Source: Plazaster borealis (lineage: Eukaryota; Echinodermata; Asteroidea; Forcipulatida; Labidiasteridae). From it: a DNA stretch of 64,000 nt. The stretch is taken from positions 19,367,701-19,431,700 of the forward strand of contig CM037469.1 of NCBI GenBank assembly GCA_021014325.1, given 5' to 3'. The notes beneath the pieces were generated by a model that saw only the letters and a list, made by a program, of their open reading frames with translations, was not told the DNA's origin and did no database searches. The position numbers and the translations under genes are program-made. Positions 62,501 through 63,100 of this stretch are shown one piece after another; position 1 is the stretch's first letter, and every line of letters begins with the position of its first letter.

Positions 62501-63100
62501 TAACCTTTTATAGGTAAAACAAAAAGGTAAGAGCAATCCAAGTTAAGGGGGACATAGGGGGCGAAGTGCCCGAAATTGTACAAAGATACAAATAAACAAA
62601 AGTTATACCAATTTACACTACCGGATGAAAAGTGTTTTTTGTTTTCTTTCTTCTTGCTGTGCCCGAATTTGGGAGATCAGTTGCCCTTACCCCTGCACAA
62701 GGGGTCCGTACGTCTATTGTGGTACAACCAAAACATAAATAGAGCATTATAAAAAGGTCATAGATTTGATTTTATACTCCCTTAATATGCATCGATCATG
62801 TCAAAATAAAACCCAAGCTCAAATCAGCTGAACAGGTACAGCAGTCAGAGCCCTCGATGTCATGCCATCTTTGCAGCACACCGAGAATGAAAAATGTTAG
62901 CTCTTCGATCGAAGAAGAAAATAAAGTATAAATTGCTTGGTACTTACATTCGTTGATCGCGTTTCCGATAATGTGTTGTTGGGTGTAATGTTATCGATGA
63001 ATATCTTAATGTTGCGGAATGAACCACCTCTTGCTTTGAGGAGGACTTGGTTTGGCTTCCCGGGGCTCTTGAAGATCGCACCAGAAAAGGGCGCCACCAG
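295..63100 (-). CDS. Giant mosaic extracellular protein gene, 105 exons, 5' partial
   Basis: One minus-strand gene fills the window. I joined 105 exons, each with an AG acceptor and a GT donor, mostly GTAAG/GTGAG/GTATG. All junctions are phase-compatible and the coding total is 18,603 nt, an exact multiple of three, or about 6,200 residues plus a TAG stop at 297-295. The 5' end is missing because exon 1 opens inside a LECT2/M23-like fold. Domain order is LECT2/M23-like, SAP-like, twelve CLG-CC modules, beta-rich segment, PAN-like, about fifteen FN3-like repeats, cadherin-like repeats and two EGFs. No membrane segment was seen, so secretion or matrix incorporation is inferred. A split into two genes cannot be excluded, but no stop or start interrupts the chain. 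Exon 33, exon 54 and exons 95-97 have the least certain boundaries. Confidence 0.8.
611..851. mobile_element. Palindromic GACCCGG-rich MITE, copy 1
   Basis: Both ends carry the same inverted sequence. The left end starts CACTATGAAAACTTCCGGGT and continues into GACCCGGATCC; the right end reversed starts CACTATAGAAAGGGTCAGC and reaches GACCCGGGTTCC. The interior is a string of GGGTCA/TGACCC motifs. A related copy lies at about 6070-6266. It is non-coding and in an intron. A target duplication was not resolved. Confidence 0.6.
1270..4437 (-). CDS. Exons 100-104: cadherin-like (tandem-95 type) repeats and start of EGF 1
   Basis: Exons are 4437-4251, 3296-3126, 2775-2633, 2054-1809 and 1441-1270. 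Exon 100 has GSRQRRAAEKT, a fifth basic site, and NDPPEITN with MDEDEG. Exon 101 has LEYSFEASDLDDDFLVF and EDGVFSFTPCPDCHGSFTF; exon 102 ends a repeat with EINPVNDHP; exon 103 has GAYDVDANDNLTLLIQ and YGVLTM; exon 104 has FTYAPTPNFHGKDSFLV. This D-x-D-x-D, TP-x-x-x-F-x-G-x-D-x-F, I-x-P-V-N-D pattern is that of cadherin-like repeats in extracellular giants. Exon 104 ends with PCINEGVCG, the first two cysteines of an EGF domain. Confidence 0.72.
2100..2250. repeat. Interspersed repeat fragment with (AAT)n head
   Basis: AATAATAAATAATAATAAAG is followed by TTTGTATAACGCGC and CCACCCAAGGGGTGCTC. A similar string, GCTTATAAAGTGCC with CCCCAAGGCGCTG, is at about 25.02-25.07 kb after another AT-rich run, so both are probably fragments of one dispersed family. 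Confidence 0.4.
2566..2970. repeat. Low-complexity tracts around exon 102
   Basis: A poly-G run sits at about 2567-2580, before exon 102 on the plus strand. After it, from about 2828 to 2968, A-rich sequence grades through (AAAAC)n into (CAAA)n. No coding content outside exon 102. Confidence 0.8.
3440..4010 (-). mobile_element. CR1/L2-like LINE 3' fragment
   Basis: On the minus strand near 3985-3800 the reading frame contains LQRLQSFAARLV and LQALHWLPVHERIHFK, the characteristic C-terminal tail of CR1/L2-type reverse transcriptases. The rest, down to about 3440, shows frames broken by stops and a run of TTTTTGA repeats near 3670-3700. It is a dead intronic fragment between exons 100 and 101. 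Confidence 0.65.
4775..7317 (-). CDS. Exons 93-99: segment with polybasic sites and YWD/Cys motif
   Basis: Exons are 7317-7147, 6924-6702, 6391-6312, 6024-5896, 5669-5519, 5316-5174 and 4863-4775. Exon 94 is beta-rich with SGSVTIRDGLIIVTADS. Exon 95 is a small CLYSWMKMCN exon. Exon 96 carries SPQGRRRRRRGAIDN and exon 97 ends RLLRKR, both basic cleavage-like. Exon 98 has FVYEPLFYVTSLG and LLYWDSG; exon 99 has SEWRDVANTCSDVDRL, resembling the YWD-W-C stretch often found before a cysteine-containing cleavage region in large adhesion proteins. Exons 95-97 are phase-neutral as a set (2 to 2), so they could be optional; the donor of exon 97 (GTTTCT) is weak. Confidence 0.62.
6070..6266. mobile_element. 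GACCCGG-rich MITE, copy 2 (inverted)
   Basis: The right end reversed reads CACTGAAAAACGTCGGGGTC and then a GACCC/GGATCCGGGT block like copy 1. The left end is degraded (GGGGGGTCTGACCCGTTTCC). It lies in the intron between exons 95 and 96. Confidence 0.5.
7731..8355 (-). CDS. Exons 91-92: last FN3-like repeat
   Basis: Exons are 8355-8165 and 7914-7731. Exon 91 has GFYIDDTPAKLDIFFY, a boundary with TPA for TPP, and IKVLWSFIDMQSQ. Exon 92 has HSWAIGTSRGAVDLQDF and TTYYVTVKCVNGAGLETV, the standard GT loop and YYVTV-x-x-N-GAG strand. The exon pair equals one full repeat detached from the main array by exons 84-90. Confidence 0.73.
8540..10292 (-). CDS. Exons 87-90: beta-rich domain and Cys-rich segment, unrecognised
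   Basis: Exons are 10292-10141, 9788-9610, 9252-9123 and 8747-8540. Exons 87-88 read VLWCRHFEDEWWM, ERHYSIHFNVMPFD, then WSFKVYIDGNLLSSL and TKLILHVFNRDNYV ending DPFNPPAATATIRNL, a beta-sandwich-like pattern. Exon 89 has LCRYGLPFRAG, perhaps a small lectin-like loop. Exon 90 starts with a dense cysteine cluster (CVPCINPCDRYQCEQSC) and then several N-x-T sites. I do not recognise the family. Confidence 0.65.
10627..15744 (-). CDS. Exons 84-86: segment with Cys cluster and acidic Thr-rich linker
   Basis: Exons are 15744-15628, 15147-14992 and 10903-10627. Exon 84 has GPRMLSGAYVINAQIF. Exon 85 has ILFWDGPDRVVGEYDFGG and ICQCCYAIP. Exon 86 opens SDCPQCNCEDF, then a Ser/Thr/Val/Asn-rich stretch with several N-x-S/T sites, then basic and acidic runs (EKDEDGDDISDEDSG) and ACGLQLCP. 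The linker looks disordered and probably glycosylated. The LINE-in-SINE insertion occupies the 4.1-kb intron between exons 85 and 86. Confidence 0.68.
11008..11214 (+). mobile_element. tRNA-derived SINE, 5' part, interrupted by a LINE
   Basis: It begins TGTGGCGAGTCGTGGCCGAA, with a box A-like TGGCCGAACGG and a box B-like region in GGTTAGAGACCC. It continues with GTCCTTCGGATGGGACACTA and AGTAGTGCACGTAC. Its 3' continuation resumes at 14399. Related copies lie at 33984-34250, 43290-43630 and 63540-63805. Confidence 0.7.
11361..12503 (+). pseudogene. LINE endonuclease ORF (frameshifted)
   Basis: The frame encodes an APE-like endonuclease: QLNAEGL, CLQETH, GDFNSRNTAWG and SGHCPII near residues 20, 49, 137 and 215. 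The last is normally S-D-H, so the catalytic aspartate is glycine here. Near 12.40 kb the homologous sequence shifts to another frame, and the last 30 or so residues are out of frame. Confidence 0.75.
12560..14361 (+). pseudogene. LINE reverse transcriptase, broken by a frameshift
   Basis: The first frame (12560-13396) has KSGKAPGNDNI, YRPISLLSHIYKLLERLL, LTAAFDTVWH (motif A) and GVPQGSVLAPILFN (motif B). The catalytic YADD sits at 13321-13332 in a different frame, the one continuing to 14361, so a frameshift occurred near 13.30 kb. The second frame carries the thumb (YLGVTLDRSLTFHEHA) and the C-terminal CACG-NHV motif. Inactive copy. Confidence 0.8.
14399..14580 (+). mobile_element. tRNA-derived SINE, 3' part
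   Basis: It resumes with AACCCAGAAGATTTATTGTGG and GGGGTTAACCCCGGTGTTTC, matching the tail of the copy at 34.1 kb (AACCCAGACCCCTTATCGTGG, GGTGTTTCTGG), and ends CATTACAAAAAATGTG with AAT repeats. The LINE separates it from its 5' part. Confidence 0.68.
15148..15627. other. Intron between exons 84 and 85, nothing recognised
   Basis: AT-rich sequence with no supported feature. The introns at 33.00-33.35, 34.74-35.11, 36.44-36.84, 38.12-38.67, 46.98-47.36, 49.87-50.33 and 57.87-58.24 kb are similarly empty to my eye. Confidence 0.4.
15870..16212 (+). repeat. Putative retroelement 3' tail
   Basis: (ATT)n sequence at about 15915-15975 is followed by a non-coding stretch ending ATAAATGTGAGTTTGAATTG, with the short repeat GAATT-GAATT-GAAT. 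Terminal repeats of this kind are common in non-LTR retroelement 3' ends. Family not recognised. Confidence 0.35.
16427..18703 (-). CDS. Exons 80-83: FN3-like repeats
   Basis: Exons are 18703-18600, 17690-17475, 17087-16913 and 16575-16427. Exon 80 has VDITPPTEGRLRAGPFYD. Exon 81 has VVWEDYIDKESGIKSFNIRL, a clean ESGI motif, and WLVLGP. Exon 82 has YFVELKATNHAED and VDESKPSPGLVVDG. Exon 83 has WLALDFNGLWNMRIDKWDLA, ending the regular array. Two MITE-like elements sit in the intron between exons 80 and 81. Confidence 0.72.
17318..17346. repeat. (TTTA)n microsatellite
   Basis: About six TTTA units follow a TTTGATTTG stretch, in the intron between exons 81 and 82. Confidence 0.8.
17892..18043. 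mobile_element. Short inverted-repeat element
   Basis: The left arm has GTGGTGGTTCTGATGAGAAG. The right arm reversed has GTGGTGGTTCTGAGAAGAAC. Both continue with similar flanks (CTCTATGAG and CTCTATTAG outside, GGTCTAGC and GGTTAATA inside), giving arms of about 38-40 bp with a few mismatches around a short loop containing CGCTCTGATGAAGACG. A non-autonomous element or foldback fragment. Confidence 0.55.
18090..18425. mobile_element. MITE with CACTGGACACGTT inverted repeats, full copy
   Basis: The left end is TTAAAGGCACTGGACACGTT; the right end reversed is TTAAAGGCACTGGACACGTT followed by CGGTAATTA. The interior has GTCAAAGACCAG, AAACCTGTGAAAA, CTCTTTCTCAAAAACTAAG and AGCTCTCCGTTCCTCGTTAC. 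Two further copies are recognisable in the window. I associate this family with sea stars from memory; no search was run. Confidence 0.75.
18842..20353 (-). CDS. Exons 77-79: FN3-like repeats
   Basis: Exons are 20353-20084, 19967-19695 and 19168-18842, all phase 1 to phase 1. Exon 77 has GETYYTVVRATNALN, IPGQVYDGLLVG and LSASWSGFG. Exon 78 has VDYYEVAVGT and ATYYVTVRGHS. Exon 79 has WLSGIKLQWQEFDSTFP, FYYVGLGSTASAAVLP and YFVTVVG; its loops are longer than usual and include a Cys pair. Confidence 0.75.
19169..19694. other. Intron between exons 78 and 79, little content
   Basis: Only GCAAACCTGTGAAAATTTGG at about 19345 recalls the interior of the CACTGGACACGTT MITE. No exon or complete element. 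Confidence 0.35.
20739..21443 (-). CDS. Exon 76: 705-nt exon with two FN3-like repeats
   Basis: This is the longest exon of the gene and an exact multiple of three. It carries LYFVTIEAFNAV and IDDTPPSYGVVVEL; an insert with three cysteines (WDCSNTDDCLGLDGEC); then the W-EPFKDEDTQLTKYEVALGTT strand pair, YATVRGYNEAGLTSTALSNG, and a second W-DFNGDPCPIRKYEWAIYR strand pair. The introns usual at repeat midpoints and boundaries are absent here, so this exon probably arose by intron loss. Confidence 0.82.
21617..22513 (-). CDS. Exons 73-75: FN3-like repeats
   Basis: Exons are 22513-22198, 22012-21906 and 21794-21617. Exon 73 has AKWDVEDLESNLIATYFSVG, then an extended tail with LTREDTLKQMRVS. Exon 74 has LTVHAINSVGLKQTVYTTSL and VDTTPPSAGK. 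Exon 75 has CSWTDFLDDESEIEYVRFLV, with Glu for Gly in the ESGI motif. The donor of exon 73 (T/GTAAGC) is inferred from phase. Confidence 0.7.
22708..23767 (-). CDS. Exons 69-72: FN3-like repeats
   Basis: Exons are 23767-23543, 23407-23319, 23165-23048 and 22898-22708. Exon 69 has RPVYYVCVQSENGAGAFSDV with three cysteines nearby. Exon 70 starts YVTDGPSML. Exon 71 has ISYYEWAVGTTPGGEDIQP, the fullest GT-TPGG loop. Exon 72 has VTYYSTVRAITNDDNV and VDVKPPNI, where Lys-Pro-Pro replaces Thr-Pro-Pro. A five-copy 46-bp tandem repeat lies just upstream of exon 69. Confidence 0.73.
23913..24142. repeat. 46-bp minisatellite, five copies
   Basis: The unit starts CATACAATGTTTCTAACAAC and contains AGAGTAAATACATTAG. 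Copies begin at 23913, 23959, 24005, 24051 and 24097 with a constant 46-bp period and few substitutions, mainly in the third, fourth and last copies. It lies in the intron between exons 68 and 69. Confidence 0.9.
24288..27233 (-). CDS. Exons 64-68: FN3-like repeats
   Basis: Exons are 27233-27053, 26750-26504, 25647-25527, 24914-24736 and 24447-24288. Boundaries are VDLTPPVQGSVHDGL (exon 64), VDLTPPMLRSLGDGL (65) and VDPTPPVIRYVRGG (67/68). Exon 64 gives the clearest ESGI motif, WLGFSDPESGIEDYQVTIY. Exon 66 has DFFDEESGISSYEMAIYE; exon 68 has WLGTDGQSGIKNYWVAVGT. Entry and exit phases alternate mainly 1, 0 and 2. Confidence 0.75.
25742..26061. mobile_element. Same MITE family, inverted and 5'-truncated
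   Basis: It reads in the opposite orientation to the 18.1-kb copy: CGGTAACAAGCAACGGAGAG, GTAGTTTTTGAGAAAGAGG, CACAGGCTTGTTATTTTATG and TTTGACAATTACCAAACGTG with the degraded terminus TTCAGTGCTTTTAA. The left terminal repeat is lost. Confidence 0.7.
27619..29816 (-). CDS. Exons 60-63: FN3-like repeats
   Basis: Exons are 29816-29636, 28924-28758, 28284-28157 and 27856-27619. Exon 60 has AYFISVRALNKV and IDNTPPIIYS. Exon 61 has DPDSHLLEYHVAAGRTP. Exon 62 has VDDTPPIAGDLFDGPYAG. Exon 63 has NWLDPESGISSYLWAVGTQP and GETYYSTLVAFHGG. Together they show the repeat order: TPP boundary, DG loop, W strand, ESGI-x-x-Y strand, GT-x-P loop, YYxxVxAxN strand. The intron between exons 60 and 61 holds a tandem tRNA-Lys-like SINE pair. 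Confidence 0.72.
28440..28690 (+). mobile_element. tRNA-Glu-like SINE
   Basis: The core has TCTCGGTGGTCTAGTGGTAG (box A-like) and GTGGGCTCGAATCTCATCC (box B-like). It is preceded by a GCGGGGTACCCGCTG stretch. A diverged relative is at about 61.71-61.89 kb. Confidence 0.6.
29040..29460 (+). mobile_element. Tandem pair of tRNA-Lys-like SINEs
   Basis: Copy 1 has GATGGCTCAGTTAATCCGG and GTAGGTTCAAGTTCCGG. Copy 2 (from about 29280) is better preserved: GACAGCTCAGTTTGTAGAGC, an anticodon-like loop CACTTAATC and GGTTCAAATCACGCCC. Each is followed by a related tail, TGTCG-TTCTTGTTTGTCGAAAA in copy 1 and GTGTCGGTCTCGTTTGTCG in copy 2. The acceptor stem is imperfect, so these are SINEs, not tRNA genes. 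Confidence 0.6.
30659..31704 (-). CDS. Exons 57-59: FN3-like repeats
   Basis: Exons are 31704-31409, 31090-30996 and 30829-30659. Exon 57 has TYYFNIELLNYV and a domain boundary ADFTTPDPGVIV, then a Cys pair and EDTPL. Exon 58 has YITDGFGSMTVFNG. Exon 59 has NWDGIHDNETGIHGYTWSIG, the W-x6-ESGI-x-x-Y motif of the repeat family with Asn-Glu-Thr for Glu-Ser. The GS-VCDD loop contains an extra cysteine. Confidence 0.7.
32003..32211 (-). CDS. Exon 56: PAN/apple-like domain
   Basis: The single exon has phase 1 entry and phase 0 exit. It encodes INPNFCARDCLALPEKKC followed by MSINYDYDSKTCELLEE. The spacing C-x3-C-x7-C, then an aromatic/hydrophobic strand and a C-x-L ending, resembles the core of PAN/apple domains, which bind proteins or carbohydrates. 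The domain is short and the call rests on the cysteine pattern only. Confidence 0.5.
32693..33515 (-). CDS. Exons 54-55: FN3-like start of the repeat array
   Basis: Exons are about 33515-33354 and 32993-32693. Exon 54 has VTFFYQVGTVPGGNNV, matching the Y-x-V-GT-PGG strand seen in later FN3-like repeats. Exon 55 continues LHFTVYAMNNGGGTST, like the Y-x-x-V-x-A-N strand, then a longer unrecognised stretch with FLSTSHPHILRASAVVYDDS. The acceptor of exon 54 is chosen on phase among three closely spaced AGs, so its start may be off by up to about 30 nt. Confidence 0.6.
33984..34250 (+). mobile_element. tRNA-derived SINE, 5'-truncated
   Basis: It starts GTGTTTCTGATCAGCAAAGT and has GGGCTCGAGTCCCGGTC (box B-like), TTAAGCCGTAGGTCCCC, AAAGAACCCAGACCCC and a tail with ATTACAAGAAATATAC and AAT/AGT repeats. 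Same family as the split copy at 11.0/14.4 kb. Confidence 0.65.
34531..36980 (-). CDS. Exons 49-53: beta-rich segment, unrecognised
   Basis: Exons are 36980-36841, 36436-36274, 35547-35477, 35265-35111 and 34738-34531. Exon 49 is helical (IANMTIGELEAMLDL, VVQLMKDLRSLF). Exons 50-53 alternate hydrophobic and polar residues as in long beta-sheets, for example GGFFDMEIPVSLALVSMKAK and GKVTLDIPFFGRKTLYKR, loosely like open-sheet regions of large lipid-transfer proteins. That resemblance is weak. The end, DPDESPPEVVAYSTPV, may start the FN3-like array. A 71-bp tandem duplication lies in the intron between exons 50 and 51. Confidence 0.62.
36058..36199. repeat. 71-bp tandem duplication
   Basis: Two head-to-tail units, each containing TTGTTTTGTTCGACGGCACT and ACATGCTTAGATAGC, start at about 36058 and 36129. 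I see no differences between them, so the duplication is recent. Intronic, between exons 50 and 51. Confidence 0.92.
37184..38116 (-). CDS. Exons 46-48: acidic linker with second furin-like site
   Basis: Exons are 38116-37950, 37530-37411 and 37273-37184. Exon 46 encodes an acidic, probably disordered stretch (TNDSEEDESNMEDF). Exon 47 has FIFGNEDKSP and then SRKRR/DVSIAV near 37.44 kb, a second tetrabasic site. Exon 48 encodes a Gly/Ser/Leu-rich stretch (GASLFDLSLTPGADSG and DVIIGGGLT). No family recognised. The two basic sites would release a short peptide of about 85 residues if both are cut; this is inference. Confidence 0.65.
38675..39489 (-). CDS. CLG-CC module 12, degenerate, with furin-like site (exons 43-45)
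   Basis: Exons are 39489-39277 (A), 39026-38987 (40-nt linker) and 38851-38675 (B). A is good: CLGVGCC, LDTCAS, FEKW. B begins YNIERPHES and keeps CWQGRC, but the VPIPICN strand is replaced by a stretch ending SSSRRKRRSVDDL (basic run at about 38689-38703). RRKR/S is a consensus furin site, suggesting cleavage at the end of the module array. No C or D segment follows. The donor is GTACGT. Confidence 0.72.
39648..40722 (-). CDS. CLG-CC module 11 (exons 40-42)
   Basis: Exons are 40722-40518, 40348-40128 and 39767-39648. A has CLGVECC, IDPCEL and FENWSFNITLL. The A-B intron has moved about five residues upstream of its usual place, so the YKWG end of A is encoded by exon 41. B has TIDKTSNNRNF, a C-x5-C pair and APIPFCNATGTLEWP. 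C and D are fused and D is PQSCSVPP. No short linker exon is needed here. Confidence 0.75.
41002..41991 (-). CDS. CLG-CC module 10 (exons 37-39)
   Basis: Exons are 41991-41733 (A plus linker), 41602-41442 (B) and 41130-41002 (C plus D). A has CFGIKCC and VDPCRG, but the terminal WG is replaced by QLDIG. B lacks the D-K-L core (it reads KLELSDGK) and has CVGDVC and SPLPQCYSNGTI, so the VPIPICN strand is degenerate. D is SPCLAEQ. This copy is among the most diverged. Confidence 0.73.
42230..42380 (+). mobile_element. tRNA-derived SINE family 2, 3' fragment
   Basis: GGCTGCCAAAGGCACCCTTG, ACACGTTGCAGCCGCGTCC and AGTAAGGGTGATAGCCTCC are followed by a (TTTA)n tail. It matches the minus-strand copy at 58.76-59.00 kb. 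Its tail directly abuts the MITE at 42384. Confidence 0.6.
42384..43010. mobile_element. PIF/Harbinger-like MITE beside exon 36
   Basis: Terminal inverted repeats of about 33 bp with one mismatch start GGCCAAGTAAAATAAGAAAC on both ends. The flanking TTA at 42381-42383 and 43011-43013 is the 3-bp TWA target duplication of this superfamily. It is 627 bp, non-coding. Its right end lies five bases from the last base of exon 36. Confidence 0.78.
43011..43016 (-). promoter_or_regulatory. Splice donor of exon 36, partly transposon-derived
   Basis: On the minus strand the exon ends at 43015 and the intron starts GTAAGG. Only the first G (43014) is clearly outside the insertion; TAA is the target duplication and GG is the MITE terminus. 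Confidence 0.65.
43015..44681 (-). CDS. CLG-CC module 9 (exons 33-36)
   Basis: Exons are 44681-44475 (A), 44292-44250 (43-nt linker), 43925-43774 (B) and 43152-43015 (C plus D). A reads CTELRCC, FDPCDL and YEWG; its acceptor (AAAAAG) is weak, so the 5' boundary is uncertain though the phase fits. B has YINKLDES, CTDELC and IPIPVCN. C is GFVETVSGQIV and a helix ending LNKLGIN; D has GDPCVN. The donor of exon 36 abuts a Harbinger-like MITE. Confidence 0.72.
43290..43630 (+). mobile_element. tRNA-derived SINE with a different body
   Basis: The head TGGCGTGTCGTGGCCGAGTG, a box B-like GTGGGTTCGAATCCCGGTC and CTTGAGCAAGGCACTTAACC match the 11.0-kb family. From about 43430 the body differs (GTAGTGCATTCTGCTC, GGCAACGTGCCCCTGG, GTTGGGCGATATCTC). 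Either a subfamily or a head-swapped chimera. It lies in the intron of module 9. Confidence 0.62.
44750..45570. mobile_element. hAT-like non-autonomous element
   Basis: Ends are CAGTGTTGTGA and, reversed, CAGTGTTGTCA. The flanking 8-mers GTTGTGGG (44742-44749) and CTTGTAGG (45571-45578) match at six of eight positions, as expected for an aged 8-bp hAT target duplication. No transposase ORF inside. Intronic. Confidence 0.5.
45846..46761 (-). CDS. CLG-CC module 8 (exons 30-32)
   Basis: Exons are 46761-46506 (256 nt, A plus linker), 46296-46142 (B) and 45977-45846 (C plus D). A has CLGIKCC, LDPCNF, FENW and YPFG. B has RVDKITLDKQF, CLDGAC and LPIPLCN. The fused exon has DGTVLGFLGYLGGNIG and a D segment with GRACSN. 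From this module on, C and D share one exon while B is separate, the reverse of modules 4-7. Confidence 0.78.
46922..48019 (-). CDS. CLG-CC module 7 (exons 27-29)
   Basis: Exons are 48019-47764 (256 nt), 47614-47365 (250 nt) and 46976-46922 (55 nt). A has CLGIQCC, VDPCNF, FENW and YTWG plus VTIGDDVTLR. B has SVDKLTEKK, CIDNTC and VPIPICNINAITFTLPGDG. C is TVAGFIRELGGRIG and a helix ending LEKYGLN. D is SEQCDRGIP. Confidence 0.78.
48173..49279 (-). CDS. CLG-CC module 6 (exons 24-26)
   Basis: Exons are 49279-49027 (253 nt), 48647-48401 (247 nt) and 48227-48173 (55 nt). A reads CTSLHCC, with Thr-Ser for Leu-Gly, then IDPCDY and HEWG. B has SIDKLDASKEY, but the usual CxDGxC pair is missing: the stretch reads KVDDETTDF. 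VPIPICNSNFSLALPGDG is kept. Loss of both cysteines at once supports a disulfide between them in the other copies. A partial MITE lies in the A-B intron. Confidence 0.78.
48775..48892. mobile_element. Same MITE family, short fragment
   Basis: ACTTTGTGTGACCAAACATA, ACATGTGAAAGTATAATCTC and CGGTCATCGGAGTCGCGA correspond to the left interior of the 18.1-kb copy. Neither terminal repeat is present. Confidence 0.55.
49422..50586 (-). CDS. CLG-CC module 5 (exons 21-23)
   Basis: Exons are 50586-50331 (256 nt), 49870-49624 (247 nt) and 49473-49422 (52 nt). A has CLGMHCC, LDPCEF, FGSW and YDWG. B has TVDKLSAQKEF, CIDGTC and VPIPICNPNATFSLPGDG, and is the best single match to the consensus of all twelve copies. 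C is SIAGYLDTLAGVI and a helix ending LDSLGLK. D is SMDSCSLPP. Confidence 0.8.
50915..52056 (-). CDS. CLG-CC module 4 (exons 18-20)
   Basis: Exons are 52056-51795 (A plus linker, 262 nt), 51320-51080 (B plus C, 241 nt) and 50969-50915 (D, 55 nt). A has CLGFDCC, FDSCNY (Ser for Pro in the DPC motif), LGSW and YQWG, then the linker VTIGNAMSLR. B has TIDKVEES, CVDGEC and IPIPFCNPNASFELPGDG, running without an intron into the C helix. D is EFASNQHCDLT. Modules 4-7 share this compact three-exon plan. A tRNA-Lys-like SINE lies in the A-B intron on the minus strand. Confidence 0.78.
51560..51700 (-). mobile_element. tRNA-Lys-like SINE, minus strand
   Basis: Read on the minus strand it has AGCTCAGTTGGTAGAGTACC, and upstream TTCTGACTGCCACCCCAAAC, matching the leader of the 29.0-kb pair (CTCCTGACTGGCACCCCAAA). 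It lies in the intron of module 4. Confidence 0.6.
52411..54208 (-). CDS. CLG-CC module 3 (exons 14-17)
   Basis: Exons are 54208-53996 (A), 53673-53464 (linker plus B), 52823-52732 (C) and 52471-52411 (D). A is close to consensus: CDLSDRCLGVRCCVDLDLQI, LDPCEF, FGKW and YHWG. B has TINKLTED, a CLPDSDC pair and VPIPLCNENATFALPG. C is DGTVSGFLQMVGQNA and a helix ending LTALGLS. D is a 20-residue exon with EPCVRP. The B-C intron holds a short inverted repeat near 53.2 kb. Confidence 0.78.
53190..53310. repeat. Inverted repeat around CATGATCAAAGCAG
   Basis: GTGTCATGATCAAAGCAG at about 53202-53219 pairs with CTGCTTTGATCATGACGAC at about 53279-53297. GGGGGCT and AGCCCC lie outside. Arms of roughly 25 bp surround a loop of about 60 bp. 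Possible small foldback element in the B-C intron of module 3. Confidence 0.6.
54473..55662 (-). CDS. CLG-CC module 2 (exons 11-13)
   Basis: Exons are 55662-55432 (A), 55154-54951 (linker plus B) and 54607-54473 (C fused to D). A reads CLRLDCC instead of CLGxxCC, then VDACDF instead of DPC, and ends YEWG. B has TIDKLDD, CPINGDEC and VPIPFCNSNFSLSLPG. The fused exon carries the C helix (FISEVGRNAGQQAINILLEF) and a short D segment with GPCVS. All junctions are phase 1. Confidence 0.75.
55829..60310 (-). CDS. CLG-CC module 1 (exons 6-10)
   Basis: Exons are 60310-60101 (segment A), 59201-59135 (short linker), 58407-58244 (B), 57870-57743 (C) and 55970-55829 (D). Segment A has CLGVECC, FDPCEF and a terminal AEWG. 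B has GIEKT, two cysteines and VPLPICN before TFTWPD, where later modules have a TFSLPG-type ending. C is an amphipathic helix pair ending VLDELGIDK. D is unusually long (about 47 residues): it keeps the EPCPTP Cys-Pro motif and adds a second SAP-like stretch, LIGALVDRDLATTGSR. This is the only module with four introns separating all segments. A LINE fragment fills the C-D intron. The donor of exon 8 is GTAGGT. Confidence 0.75.
56036..57720 (-). mobile_element. Jockey/CR1-like LINE 3' fragment
   Basis: Minus-strand frames at 57499-57305 (FNATKSKVMHVTRKRNL, YLGVTLNSQLTWNDHV) and 57311-56775 (YKSLVLPILEYGIPAW, SLERIQRRATRFILGQR, LSTLKWSSLSSRR) are the RT thumb and C-terminal end of a non-LTR element, in two frames. 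Downstream non-coding sequence reaches (ATT)n at 56036-56054. Same orientation as the host gene, in the intron between exons 9 and 10. Confidence 0.75.
56488..56595. repeat. (AAAT)n microsatellite
   Basis: About a dozen uninterrupted AAAT units are followed by imperfect AAAAAT and AAAT units, inside the 3' part of the LINE fragment. Confidence 0.85.
58755..58998 (-). mobile_element. tRNA-derived SINE family 2
   Basis: On the minus strand it starts GGTGGCATGGTTGGCTTGTG (box A-like) with CCAGGTTCGATACCCGGCC (box B), then GGCTGCCAAAGGCGCCC, AACACGTTGAAGCCGCG and AGTAAGGATGATTAGCCTCC, ending in a short (ATT)n tail. It lies in the intron between exons 7 and 8. Confidence 0.7.
59202..60100. other. 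Intron between exons 6 and 7, nothing recognised
   Basis: About 900 bp with no open frame, repeat structure or tRNA-like sequence that I could support. Confidence 0.4.
60683..61463 (-). CDS. Exons 4-5: helical segment and SAP-like motif
   Basis: Exons are 61463-61285 and 60821-60683. Exon 4 encodes a Leu/Asp-rich helical stretch (SSILAFARKLQLDDTADELL) resembling the C segment of the later CLG-CC modules. Exon 5 starts KLVSDKPCVLPE, like the short Cys-Leu-Pro D segment of those modules, and then carries a SAP-like helix-loop-helix: ILRIELQQRGLSSQG followed by KMLLKRF. SAP motifs normally bind DNA inside the nucleus, so its presence among extracellular domains is odd and may be convergent. The two exons look like a degenerate leading copy of the C and D segments. 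Confidence 0.6.
61710..61890 (+). mobile_element. Diverged tRNA-Glu-like SINE beside exon 3
   Basis: TCTCATTGGTCTAGCGTAAT and GCTGGAATTCCACCGGAGTA match the 28.5-kb copy, as does the upstream TAATGCAAATTTAACATATA. Its end lies less than 100 bp from the donor of exon 3, and the unspliced exon 3 frame runs into it. Confidence 0.5.
61970..63100 (-). CDS. Exons 1-3: LECT2/M23 peptidase-like domain
   Basis: Exons are 63100-62948, 62504-62247 and 62018-61970. Exon 1 begins in phase with LVAPFSG, the strand typical of LECT2 and M23 peptidases (V-x-APFSG), followed by FRNIKIFIDN. Exon 2 continues VIAGTEIGRVGSA, then NYIHLSM and DPSNYL, matching the LECT2 order of a G-x-x-IG strand, an HxH-type motif and DPxxYL. 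The HxH motif reads Y-I-H, so the first histidine is replaced. An upstream exon should carry the remaining zinc ligands; none is visible before the window edge. A binding, non-enzymatic role is likely but inferred. Exon 3 is only 49 nt and joins exon 4 by splitting a glycine codon. Confidence 0.7.
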
